A stretch of DNA of 6,391 nt from an uncultured Verrucomicrobiota bacterium. Its GTDB lineage: Bacteria > Verrucomicrobiota > Kiritimatiellia > RFP12 > UBA1067. The notes beneath the pieces are model-generated. The model was not told the DNA's origin, did no database searches, and saw only the letters and a list, made by a program, of their open reading frames with translations. Below are positions 1-5,801 of the stretch, piece by piece (positions within the stretch are counted from its first letter, which is position 1; each line of letters begins with the position of its first letter). The stretch spans positions 1-6,391 of the forward strand of contig CAMNLN010000207.1 in the NCBI GenBank assembly GCA_946543025.1. The letters run 5' to 3'. The position numbers and the translations under genes are program-made.

Positions 1-878
1 CGCGTGAGGCCGATATCAGCCTCGCCCGCCGCCGCGCCCGGAACGCCAGGCGCGCGAAACGCGCCGGCGCCAATGCCGGCCGTCGACGGCGTAGCATCCG
101 TGGCGGCAGCCAAATCGCCCAGCAACGCATCGGTAATCTGCATGCCTCCCGTCAGTTGCATCACAACGGCATGATCCGGCTCTTCGTCAGCGGCCTGGGC
201 GGTCGCCAGCATCGGATCGTAGGACTGCTCCTGCCCGTCACCCATCGCCGCCTTAATCCACTCGTTCAGAGCCGTTTCGCGATCCTGCGCGTTCGGAAGC
301 TGCGAAACGAGCGTCTGCGCCAAGTCAGCCGGTGTGCCGCCAGAGGCGCGCACCAGCATCAAGATCGCAAACGTCTCGCGGACACTCGCATCCTCGCCCT
401 TCTGGCACCGTTCGGTCACGACGGCCATCGTATTCGTCGCCAGCTGGACGAACTCCGCATCCGTCGGCACATGCGCAGGATTGGCCGTACGGCTGAAGAG
501 CTCCTTCGCGAAACGCTCGTTGATCTCGGTCAGGTATTCGGTCGGAACCGTCGCGAACACCTCGGCCAGGACGGCCTTGAGGTTGTCCTTGCCCGCGCCG
601 GTAACCGCCGCGCGGTTCGCTTCGTAGAACGCCGCGCCCTTCACCTCGTTGGCCCCCGGCATCTTCGCGATTGCCGCGTTGACCTCCCGGAGGAAAGTCA
701 ACTGCTCGCCCGCGGAGAGCGTTCCGATGGTCTGTTTCAGTTTCTGCGGATTTTGGGCGCACTCGCCGACCAGCGCGCGCACCTCCGGCTTCAAGGACGC
801 CGATTCCGCCGCCGCCACCGGCAACGCCGACAGGGCGAACACGCACGCTGCCATCAGCTTCAGCCATTTGAACTTCAT
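1..878 (-). CDS. Secreted protein of unknown function, C-terminus cut by window edge
   Basis: I do not recognise this family. The frame is open from an ATG at 876-878 to the window edge, giving 292 codons with no stop, so the C-terminus is missing. The start follows a GAGGTG ribosome-binding site (883-888) 4 nt upstream. Residues 1-24 form a clear Sec signal peptide: basic KFKWLK, a hydrophobic stretch to about residue 21, then AAA before ES, so signal peptidase I probably cuts after Ala24. There is no lipobox and no later membrane segment, so a periplasmic or outer-surface location is likely. The mature part looks mainly alpha-helical (about 28-215), with two cysteines (40 and 158) that could form a disulfide. 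From about residue 255 it becomes Ala/Gly/Pro-rich and low in complexity. It lies 30 nt after the Wza-like gene and is probably co-transcribed with it. A role in polysaccharide export would be guesswork from position alone. Confidence 0.8.
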   Translation of the reverse strand, partial: MKFKWLKLMAACVFALSALPVAAAESASLKPEVRALVGECAQNPQKLKQTIGTLSAGEQLTFLREVNAAIAKMPGANEVKGAAFYEANRAAVTGAGKDNLKAVLAEVFATVPTEYLTEINERFAKELFSRTANPAHVPTDAEFVQLATNTMAVVTERCQKGEDASVRETFAILMLVRASGGTPADLAQTLVSQLPNAQDRETALNEWIKAAMGDGQEQSYDPMLATAQAADEEPDHAVVMQLTGGMQITDALLGDLAAATDATPSTAGIGAGAFRAPGVPGAAAGEADIGLT

Positions 879-908
879 TTCACACCTCGTTTCTTTTTTG
901 AACAACAA

Positions 909-1592
909 TCAATACCACGACATCGGCACCCACACGACATCGCCGGCGCGCAAGAGCATGTCCTTGTCAGGACGTCCCTCTTCGCCAATCTCCAGCAAAT
1001 CGATCTTTGTCTTCGTCCGCTTGCCGTCTTTGTCGCACCGCGTCACCTGTACACGGCGCTTGTCGGCGATCGGGTTCACGCCGCCAGCCAGCTGAAGGGC
1101 GCGCGTCACCCGAAGATCCAACGTCGGCGGCACGTCGACCGGCCCCGGCCGCGCCACCTCCCCCATCACCGTCACCGTTCCCCACGGCGACACCATGTTC
1201 TGTCCGGCCTGATAAATGAACGTGGCCGTCACGTGCGGTTCGAGGAGAAACTCCTTGTACGCGGCCGCAATCTTCTCCTGAAGACCGACCAGCGACAGCC
1301 CGTCGCACTTGATCCGTCCGACAAGCTCCATCGTGATACACCCCTCCGCATCCACGAAATATTGCTTTGCGGACATGGCGGAGGAACCGGTCGCGGTCAC
1401 GGAGATAGCCAACGCGACGCCCGGGCGAACCTTCGGCTCGCCGTCGAAATACGTCGCGAGCTGATCAACGTCCACGTTCGCCGAATCGTCCGGGCCAACA
1501 ACGGCGTTCCAAAGCGTCCCGCACCCGCTACCGACGGCGAGCAGGCACAACGCAAAGGCCAGGAGGGCCAATCTGTCTCTCATCTTTTTCAT
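909..1592 (-). CDS. Polysaccharide biosynthesis/export protein, short Wza-like
   Basis: This is a Wza/GfcE-type protein of 227 residues. The family forms outer-membrane or periplasm-spanning channels for capsule or exopolysaccharide export. Residues 1-23 are a signal peptide (MKKMRDR, then a hydrophobic run). Cys24 in GSGC could be lipidated, although the lipobox is not canonical. A polysaccharide-export domain covers roughly 55-125. A single SLBB-type domain follows at about 138-190, with GTVTVMGEVARPG (138-150) and LAGGVNPIADKR (168-179). The end has RAGDVVWVP (215-223) and stops four residues later. E. coli Wza is much longer and has more repeats, so this is a compact version. I chose ATG 1592 because the in-frame GTG at 1643 lies at the predicted transcription start and would spoil the signal peptide. 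The ribosome-binding site is weak. No glycosyltransferase, flippase or Wzc-like kinase is in view, so the polymer it would export is unknown. Confidence 0.85.
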   Translation of the reverse strand: MKKMRDRLALLAFALCLLAVGSGCGTLWNAVVGPDDSANVDVDQLATYFDGEPKVRPGVALAISVTATGSSAMSAKQYFVDAEGCITMELVGRIKCDGLSLVGLQEKIAAAYKEFLLEPHVTATFIYQAGQNMVSPWGTVTVMGEVARPGPVDVPPTLDLRVTRALQLAGGVNPIADKRRVQVTRCDKDGKRTKTKIDLLEIGEEGRPDKDMLLRAGDVVWVPMSWY

Positions 1593-1648
1593 CGTCCACG
1601 TCACGCAAAACGGCACACAAGATACCTCTTGCGTCGAAGTCACTTTAA

Positions 1649-1697
1649 ATCATACACTTTTATTTGCGTACTGACAAGGGGGTAATACAGTTTTTTT
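1649..1697 (-). promoter_or_regulatory. Sigma70-type promoter for the exporter unit, with UP-like A-tract
   Basis: Read on the minus strand, TTGTCA (1672-1677) and TATGAT (1649-1654) are separated by exactly 17 nt. Each hexamer matches the consensus at five of six positions. Seven consecutive A residues (1691-1697) lie 13 nt upstream of the -35 box, about where a distal UP-element subsite would sit. Transcription would start near 1642, giving a leader of about 50 nt before the ATG at 1592. The stretch is clearly more AT-rich than the flanking genes. Confidence 0.72.
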
Positions 1698-1702
1698 GTT
1701 CA

Positions 1703-1741
1703 AGGGGAGGAACACGCCGCAAAACGGCGCATTCCTCCCCT
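1703..1741 (-). terminator. Strong hairpin after rplI, probable operon terminator without U-tract
   Basis: An inverted repeat forms a 10-bp outer stem (AGGGGAGGAA with TTCCTCCCCT), a 2x2 internal mismatch, a 5-bp inner stem (CGCCG with CGGCG) and a 5-nt loop. It begins 11 nt after the rplI stop codon, where an operon terminator belongs. In the transcribed direction it is followed by TTGAACAAAAAAACTG, so the usual U-run is missing. It may act as a U-less terminator, as a 3'-end stabiliser, or with Rho. Confidence 0.62.
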
Positions 1742-1752
1742 CGCGGCCACCA

Positions 1753-2217
1753 TCAGGACTGGGCCGCCTCCTCGTCGCTGATCTTCACCTTGAACGGAAC
1801 GAAGACCCCTTCGCCGAGATCGAGCTTCGCCGAGTACTCGCCGACTTCCTTCAGCTGGTCGGGCAGGTCGAGCTGCGAGCGTTCCAGCTTGACGCCGCGG
1901 TCGGCCGTAATCGCGCCGATGATGTCGGTCGCGCTCACGCTGCCGTAGAGACGCGTGCCGTCCACCGTGCGGGCGGATACGTTCACGCTGAGTCCCGCCA
2001 TCTTCTTGGCGAGTTCCTCGGCGGCCGCCTTGCGGGCCGCGCGCTCCTTGGCGCGCTCCGCCTCGAGTTTCGCGAGCCGACGCTTCGCAGCCTCCGTCAC
2101 GGGCGCCGCAAGGCCCTGCGTGAAGAGGTAGTTGCGCGCGTATCCCGGAGCGACCTTGAGGATCGCACCGGCCTTGCCGAGCTTCTTGACGTCGGCCATC
2201 AGCATCACTTCAACCAT
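1753..2217 (-). CDS. rplI: 50S ribosomal protein L9 (bL9)
   Basis: Ribosomal protein bL9 binds 23S rRNA near the L1 stalk and helps maintain reading frame. The 154-residue length is usual. The N-terminal rRNA-binding domain (1-50) has MADVKKLGKAG (7-17) and the signature PGYARNYLF (24-32), followed by GLAAP (35-39). A long charged Ala/Lys/Glu helix (about 42-75) is the connecting rod. The C-terminal domain contains RLYGSVSATDI (89-99) and the LDLPDQLKEVGEY segment (116-128). The ATG at 2217 is fixed by an AAAGGAG ribosome-binding site at ideal spacing. This is the last gene of the seven-gene operon: rpsR ends 15 nt upstream and the hairpin follows 11 nt downstream. Nothing in the protein is out of the ordinary. 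Confidence 0.97.
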   Translation of the reverse strand: MVEVMLMADVKKLGKAGAILKVAPGYARNYLFTQGLAAPVTEAAKRRLAKLEAERAKERAARKAAAEELAKKMAGLSVNVSARTVDGTRLYGSVSATDIIGAITADRGVKLERSQLDLPDQLKEVGEYSAKLDLGEGVFVPFKVKISDEEAAQS

Positions 2218-2224
2218 CTTGCTG

Positions 2225-2231
2225 CTCCTTT
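2225..2231 (-). promoter_or_regulatory. Strong Shine-Dalgarno of rplI
   Basis: AAAGGAG on the minus strand lies 7 nt before the rplI ATG and starts immediately after the rpsR TAG (2233-2235). It is the best ribosome-binding site in the window and settles the L9 start. Confidence 0.85.
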
Positions 2232-2232
2232 C

Positions 2233-2472
2233 CTAGGCCATCAGGCCCATGTTACGCGCACGGCGCACGCCCTTCTTAATCTGGCGCTGCTGCATCGCGG
2301 TGACGCCCGTCACCCGCGCCGGGAGGATCTTCCCGTACTCGGTGACGAAGTGCTTCAGCAATCCGATGTCGTTGAGGTCGATCTTGTCGTTGGCCGGCAG
2401 CTCCGGACGGCGATGGGCGACAAATTCCCCGCGATCCTCGCGCACGGCATGCTCTTTTTTCTGGTAAGCCAT
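2233..2472 (-). CDS. rpsR: 30S ribosomal protein S18 (bS18)
   Basis: Small-subunit protein bS18 pairs with S6 on the platform of the 30S subunit. At 79 residues it has normal length. The core signature is present: KIDLNDIGLLKHFVTEYGKI (30-49), LPARVTGVTAMQQRQIKKGV (50-69) and the basic end RRARNMGLM (70-78). There are no cysteines at all, so this is the zinc-free form. The ATG at 2472 is preceded by an AG-rich stretch (AAGAGAGAGAAAAACC) that can serve as the ribosome-binding site. It stands between ssb, 81 nt upstream, and rplI, 15 nt downstream. Its partner S6 is encoded two genes upstream in the same operon, as in many bacteria. Confidence 0.97.
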   Translation of the reverse strand: MAYQKKEHAVREDRGEFVAHRRPELPANDKIDLNDIGLLKHFVTEYGKILPARVTGVTAMQQRQIKKGVRRARNMGLMA

Positions 2473-2553
2473 GGTTTTTCTCTCTCTTGATATGACGTTC
2501 GTTCCGGCGCGCGTTCCGCTTGGGGCACTCGCTCCTTCGCGAACATTTTTCTT
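2473..2553 (-). other. 81-nt spacer between ssb and rpsR, possibly structured
   Basis: This is the longest gap inside the operon. In the transcribed direction it opens with an A-rich segment just after the ssb TAA and closes with the AG-rich ribosome-binding region of rpsR. Between these, GUUCG near the start can pair with CGAAC further on, enclosing a GC-rich stretch that contains GGAACG twice. I see no convincing promoter and no terminator with a T-run. An ATG here opens a short frame overlapping rpsR, which I regard as non-coding. It may be an S6:S18 control site or a processing site, but this is inference. Confidence 0.35.
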
Positions 2554-3000
2554 TTAAAACGGCTGCTCCTCGTCATAACCTTCCATCTCGCCCGACGGCA
2601 TCGCGGACGGCGTTCCCGCCGCGCCGCCCGGAACGATCGGTTCGCCCGTCAACCGGCTCTGGTTGGGCGCCGGCAACGGCATGAACTTCACGGTCATGGC
2701 TCGGATCTTCAGCTTCTGGTGCTTCTGCCCGTCCTTCTCCCATGAATCCATCTGGAGACGCCCCTCCACGAGGACCGACCGGCCCTTGCGGAGATACTGG
2801 CCGCACAGCTCGGCGAGCTTCTCCCACGCGTCGACCTCGACGAACGTGGGGATGTCCACCATGTTGCCGTTGCGGTCGCGGCGGCGCTCGTTGAGGGCCA
2901 GGGCAAAGCGGCACACCTTCACGGCGTTCACGCCCACCTGGCGGACCTCAGGGTCGCGCGTCAGGTTCCCCATCACGATCACTTTGTTGAAAGAGGGCAT
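2554..3000 (-). CDS. ssb: Single-stranded DNA-binding protein
   Basis: SSB coats single-stranded DNA in replication, repair and recombination and recruits partner proteins through its C-terminal tip. The protein has 148 residues. The OB-fold covers about 1-110, with FNKVIVMGNLTRDPEVRQ (4-21), FALALNER (32-39), FVEVDAWEKLAELCGQYLRK (53-72) and VLVEGRLQMDSWEKDGQKHQ (77-96). A Pro/Gly-rich disordered linker follows (about 109-140). The protein ends in YDEEQPF (142-148), the acidic tip that binds partner proteins, which argues for a full-length functional SSB. The ATG at 3000 follows GAGGTG by 4 nt. It is sandwiched between rpsF (14 nt) and rpsR, the classic arrangement that ties SSB supply to ribosome synthesis. 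Confidence 0.97.
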   Translation of the reverse strand: MPSFNKVIVMGNLTRDPEVRQVGVNAVKVCRFALALNERRRDRNGNMVDIPTFVEVDAWEKLAELCGQYLRKGRSVLVEGRLQMDSWEKDGQKHQKLKIRAMTVKFMPLPAPNQSRLTGEPIVPGGAAGTPSAMPSGEMEGYDEEQPF

Positions 3001-3014
3001 TTGTCACCTCGTCG

Positions 3015-3398
3015 TTATTCCGCCTCTGGAGCGGCCTCCGCCTCGGCCTGGGCCTTCGCCGCCGCGCGCTGCGCGGCCGCCTCGGCCTGCTTGGCCAGCA
3101 CGGCCTCGCGACGCTCGTCCACGGCCAGGATCTGGACGCGGAAGACCTCTTCCACGAGCCGGTAGCGGTTGACGAGCTCGCTCACCTTTGCCGGATCGAG
3201 CTCGAAGCGCGCCAGCACGTACACGCCCCGGTCGCACTTGTGCATCGGGTAGGCGTCCTTCGGCTTGCCGATCACTTCCTGGGCGAGCACGTTGCCGCCC
3301 AGGCGCGTCACCTCCGCGAGCGCCTTGTCGATCATGCCGGCCAAGGCGTCGTCCTTCGCCTGCCCGGCGAAGATGTAAAGTCCATCGTACTTTCTCAT
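3015..3398 (-). CDS. rpsF: 30S ribosomal protein S6 (bS6)
   Basis: Ribosomal protein bS6 binds S18 and 16S rRNA on the 30S platform. The protein has 127 residues. The S6 domain runs from MRKYDGLYIF (1-10) through GGNVLAQEVIGKPKDAYPMH (34-53), RGVYVLARFEL (57-67) and YRLVEEVFRVQIL (79-91). Residues 100-127 form an Ala/Glu/Gln-rich acidic tail beyond the usual fold. The region that commonly reads WGKRRLAYPI reads IGKPKDAYPM here, a divergent form. I chose ATG 3398 rather than an in-frame start further upstream because MRKY is the conserved N-terminus and a GGAAGGAAA ribosome-binding site precedes it. The start overlaps the pth stop as ATGA, so translation of the two genes is probably coupled. 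Confidence 0.96.
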   Translation of the reverse strand: MRKYDGLYIFAGQAKDDALAGMIDKALAEVTRLGGNVLAQEVIGKPKDAYPMHKCDRGVYVLARFELDPAKVSELVNRYRLVEEVFRVQILAVDERREAVLAKQAEAAAQRAAAKAQAEAEAAPEAE

Positions 3399-3410
3399 TT
3401 GTTTCCTTCC
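3395..3410 (-). promoter_or_regulatory. pth-rpsF translational coupling site
   Basis: The rpsF ATG and the pth TGA share the tetranucleotide ATGA (3395-3398). A GGAAGGAAA Shine-Dalgarno (3402-3410, core 3404-3408) lies inside the last pth codons, 5 nt before the start. Ribosomes finishing pth can restart on rpsF. The arrangement leaves no room for a separate untranslated rpsF leader. Confidence 0.8.
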
Positions 3411-4009
3411 CCGGCCTGCGCGGCGGCCGCCGGAGCGGTCCATCCGTTGTACCGGTTCATCGCTGTTTCAAGATTTTCCCGTTCGATCGCTTCGATCGCC
3501 TCGACGGCCTTCGCCACCACCTCGTCCATCGCCGCGCGATCCGCCGCCGCGAACTTCCCGAGCACGTGCCCGATCACGTTCGCGCGGTTGCGCGCGTCGC
3601 GGCCCACTCCCAGGCGCAGACGGACGAAGTCCGACGTGCCCGTGCGCTCGATCACGCTCTTGAGGCCGTTGTGCCCGCCTGCGGAACCGCCCTTGCGGAT
3701 GCGCATCTTCCCCACGGGGAGGTCGATGTCGTCCGACACCACGAGCAGGTCTTCCGCCGCGTTGGCGTTGTGGTATTTCACGACGGGCGCCACGCAGTTT
3801 CCGCTCAGGTTCATGAACGTCTGCGGCTTCACCAGCAGCACCTTCACGTTCCCCAGCATCCCTTGCGCCAGCTCGCCGCTGAAGGAAGACGAGGCTTTCC
3901 ATGACGCGCCCAGCGAGCGCGCCAGCGCATCGACGACCTCGAAGCCGATCGAATGCGGCGTGTTCGCGTATTCCGCGCCCGGATTGCCCAGTCCTGCGAT
4001 TACCTTCAT
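3395..4009 (-). CDS. pth: Peptidyl-tRNA hydrolase
   Basis: Pth cleaves the ester bond of peptidyl-tRNAs that drop off ribosomes, freeing tRNA. It is normally essential and cytoplasmic. The protein has 204 residues, a normal length. Active-site landmarks are in order: GLGNPG with Asn9 (6-11), catalytic His19, PQTFMNLSG with Met66 and Asn67 (62-70), SDDIDLPVGKMRIRKGGSAG with Asp93 (92-111), and GGHNGLKS with Asn114 (111-118). Further on are RLRLGVGRD (130-138) and VLGKF (149-153). The residue after the catalytic His is Ser20, where most bacterial enzymes have Asn. The C-terminus is a short Ala-rich tail (191-204). The ATG at 4009 has only a poor ribosome-binding site, 21 nt after the rplY stop. 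The 3' end overlaps rpsF by four bases. Confidence 0.96.
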   Translation of the reverse strand: MKVIAGLGNPGAEYANTPHSIGFEVVDALARSLGASWKASSSFSGELAQGMLGNVKVLLVKPQTFMNLSGNCVAPVVKYHNANAAEDLLVVSDDIDLPVGKMRIRKGGSAGGHNGLKSVIERTGTSDFVRLRLGVGRDARNRANVIGHVLGKFAAADRAAMDEVVAKAVEAIEAIERENLETAMNRYNGWTAPAAAAQAGEGNK

Positions 4010-4030
4010 CGAGACACCGAAGCGACGGGG

Positions 4031-4699
4031 TTACTTCTTCGCCTCCGCCTTCTTGGCGTCGGCGTCCTCCTTGCCCTTCTTGATGACCTCGGGCGACTTC
4101 TCCGCCGCCGCGGCCGCGGCCGCGGCCGGCGTGTCCGCGCCTTCAGGCGCCTTCACCGTCGCCACCGCGTACTCGCCGCGCGTCACGAGCGTGAACTTGT
4201 CGCCGAGCTTCAGGTCCTTCACGAAGAGCGTCTGGTCCAGGCCGAGCGCCGAGACGTCGACGTTGAACTTCTCCTCGATGTCGTCGGGGAGGCACTCCAC
4301 GTCGACCGTCCGGAGCACCTGCTCCAGCACGCCGCCGCCGAGCTTCACGCCCGTCGCCTCGCCCGTGAGGTACAGCGGAACCGTGACGCGCACCTTCTGC
4401 GTCAGCGACACCTCGCTGAAATCCACGTGGATGGGAGTCCCGGCCAGCACGTCGTTCTGCATCTCACGCAGAAGCGCGTGCGTGGTGGACCCGTTCATGT
4501 CCAGCGCGACGAGAAGCTGCTTGCCGCTCCGTCCGCGCATCGCCATCATGAACTCGTGGGCGTCCAGCGCGATCAGCTGGGTGCCGCCCTTGTTCATCTT
4601 CATCACCGACGCGGGGATCTTCCCCGTGCGGCGAAGACGGCGGACGGCCGCGGTGCCATGCTCCGCGCGCGCCTCCGCCTTGATCATTATCTTTTCCAT
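4031..4699 (-). CDS. rplY: 50S ribosomal protein L25, long Ctc-type (bL25)
   Basis: Ribosomal protein bL25 binds 5S rRNA. This 222-residue form is the two-domain Ctc/TL5 type, not the short E. coli L25. The 5S-binding domain spans about 1-94: KAEAR (7-11), RRLRRTGKIPASV (20-32) and VLAGTPIHVDFSEVSLTQKV (84-103). The C-terminal beta domain (about 95-185) has VTVPLYLTGEATGVKLGGGV (105-124) and LGLDQTLFVKDLKLGDKF (152-169). A tail follows with eight alanines (192-199) and then a Lys/Glu-rich end. I chose ATG 4699, preceded by AGAGAAG; the next in-frame ATG at 4686 is possible, and the 20 in-frame residues upstream are Arg-rich and unlike the family. It lies between prs (67 nt) and pth (21 nt), the usual prs-ctc-pth order. 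Confidence 0.95.
   Translation of the reverse strand: MEKIMIKAEARAEHGTAAVRRLRRTGKIPASVMKMNKGGTQLIALDAHEFMMAMRGRSGKQLLVALDMNGSTTHALLREMQNDVLAGTPIHVDFSEVSLTQKVRVTVPLYLTGEATGVKLGGGVLEQVLRTVDVECLPDDIEEKFNVDVSALGLDQTLFVKDLKLGDKFTLVTRGEYAVATVKAPEGADTPAAAAAAAAEKSPEVIKKGKEDADAKKAEAKK
4103..4126 (-). repeat. GCC/GCG alanine-codon run in the rplY tail
   Basis: Eight alanine codons read GCC GCG GCC GCG GCC GCG GCG GCG, an imperfect tandem GCCGCG repeat that encodes residues 192-199 of L25. Such tracts are prone to slippage in whole codons, so their length may vary between strains without breaking the frame. Confidence 0.8.
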
Positions 4700-4766
4700 T
4701 TGTCTTCTCTTTGTCTCGCGCCACCTGCTCTCGCGCACACGCGCTACCCTCGGCGGCAAATCGAAA

Positions 4767-5753
4767 TCACTCGTGGTTGAAAAGGTCGTTCACGCTGTTG
4801 TTGCTGTGGATGCGCTTGATCGCCTCGCCGATCAGCGGCGCCACGCTCAGCACCGTCAGCTTGAACGGCAGCTTCGCGGGATCGAACCCCTCGCGCAGGG
4901 GAATCGAGTCCGTCACCACCAGCTCGTCCAGCTGGCTCTCCTCCATCAGGCGCTCCATGCCCTTCGCCGTCAGCGGGAAGTGGCTCACGAACGCATGGAC
5001 GCTCCGCGCGCCGTGGTCGCGCAGCAGCTTCGCCGCCGCGCTCAGCGTACCGCCCGTCGCGGTCATGTCGTCGATCATGATCACGTCGCAGTCCGTCACG
5101 TCGCCCACCACGCTGAACGCGTCCACCGTCGAGTCGCCCGTGCGCTGCTTGGCCACGATCGCGAGCCCCGTCCCCAGCTTGCGGCTGTAGCTGTAGGCCG
5201 TCTTCGCCCCGCCCGTGTCCGGCGAGACCACGATGGGCTTCGCGAAGCGCATGTCGCGGATGTACTTCAGGATCACCGGCTCCGCGTGCAGGTGGTCGAG
5301 CGGGATGTCGAAGAAGCCCTGGATCTGGTTCGCGTGCAGGTCCATCGTCAGCACGCGGTCCGCGCCCGCCTTCGTGAGCAGGTTCGCGATCAGCTTTGCC
5401 GTGATCGGCACGCGCGGCATGTCCTTGCGGTCCTGGCGCGCATATCCGTAATAGGGCAACACGGCGGTGATCCGCGCCGCGCTCCCGCGCTTCAGCGCGT
5501 CCATCATCACGAACAGCTCCATGTACGCGTCGTTCGGGCGCGGACTGCCGCTCTGGATCACGAACACGTCCTGTCCGCGTACGCCTTCCTGCACCTGGCA
5601 GAACGTCTCGCCGTCGGGGAAGTGCTTGATGTCGATCTTGTTCAGCGGCCGCCCAAGGTAGGCGGCGACCTTTTCGGCGAGCGGCAGGTTCGCCGTTCCC
5701 GAAAACACCATGAAATCGTCTGAATTGTCCAACATTCCGGTCTTCTCCGTCAT
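4767..5753 (-). CDS. prs: Ribose-phosphate pyrophosphokinase (PRPP synthetase)
   Basis: Prs transfers pyrophosphate from ATP to ribose 5-phosphate to make PRPP, the precursor for purine, pyrimidine, His, Trp and NAD synthesis. The protein has 328 residues with both phosphoribosyltransferase-like domains. Visible landmarks are FPDGE (45-49), the ATP-binding YYGYARQDRK (101-110), DLHANQIQGFFDIP with His140 (138-151), SPDTGGAKTAYSYSRKL (177-193), catalytic-loop Lys202 and Arg204 (KQR), the PRPP loop DDMTATGGT (228-236), and the C-terminal SVNDLF (320-325). In the PRPP loop the common DDM(I/V)DT form is replaced by DDMTAT, with Ala for Asp. A TTG at 5774 is also in frame, but I prefer ATG 5753, which gives the usual length. 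The next ATG, at 5735, also remains possible because a GGAG lies before it. This is the first gene after the promoter. Confidence 0.96.
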   Translation of the reverse strand: MTEKTGMLDNSDDFMVFSGTANLPLAEKVAAYLGRPLNKIDIKHFPDGETFCQVQEGVRGQDVFVIQSGSPRPNDAYMELFVMMDALKRGSAARITAVLPYYGYARQDRKDMPRVPITAKLIANLLTKAGADRVLTMDLHANQIQGFFDIPLDHLHAEPVILKYIRDMRFAKPIVVSPDTGGAKTAYSYSRKLGTGLAIVAKQRTGDSTVDAFSVVGDVTDCDVIMIDDMTATGGTLSAAAKLLRDHGARSVHAFVSHFPLTAKGMERLMEESQLDELVVTDSIPLREGFDPAKLPFKLTVLSVAPLIGEAIKRIHSNNSVNDLFNHE

Positions 5754-5801
5754 TTGCTTCCCACGCCCCGACAAATCCTTCCACGGGACGCGAAAGTTGA
5801 A

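Noticed and set aside
325..867. A 180-codon minus-strand frame inside the secreted-protein gene
   Set aside because: It is a shifted frame of the same region. The overlapping frame from ATG 878 has a signal peptide, a ribosome-binding site and sensible composition, whereas this one is Gly/Arg-rich.
1593..1643. GTG start at 1643 for the Wza-like protein
   Set aside because: It falls at the predicted transcription start just after the TATGAT box and would bury the signal peptide behind 17 residues.
156..1685. A 509-codon open frame on the plus strand
   Set aside because: It is antisense to the secreted protein and the Wza-like gene and crosses their promoter. The product is strongly basic and low in complexity, with no recognisable family.
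1691..1741. Plus-strand intrinsic terminator
   Set aside because: On the plus strand the T-run precedes the hairpin instead of following it, and there is no plus-strand gene to terminate.
2355..2542. Small frame starting at the ATG in the ssb-rpsR spacer
   Set aside because: It has no good ribosome-binding site, overlaps rpsR out of frame, and loses any protein-like character within rpsR.
3240..5723. An 827-codon open frame on the plus strand
   Set aside because: It lies antisense to rpsF, pth, rplY and prs, all firmly identified. Its product is Arg/His/Ala-rich without domains, as expected for a stop-poor shadow frame in GC-rich DNA.
5754..5774. TTG start at 5774 for prs
   Set aside because: It adds seven residues with no similarity to Prs N-termini, and an ATG at 5753 gives the usual length.
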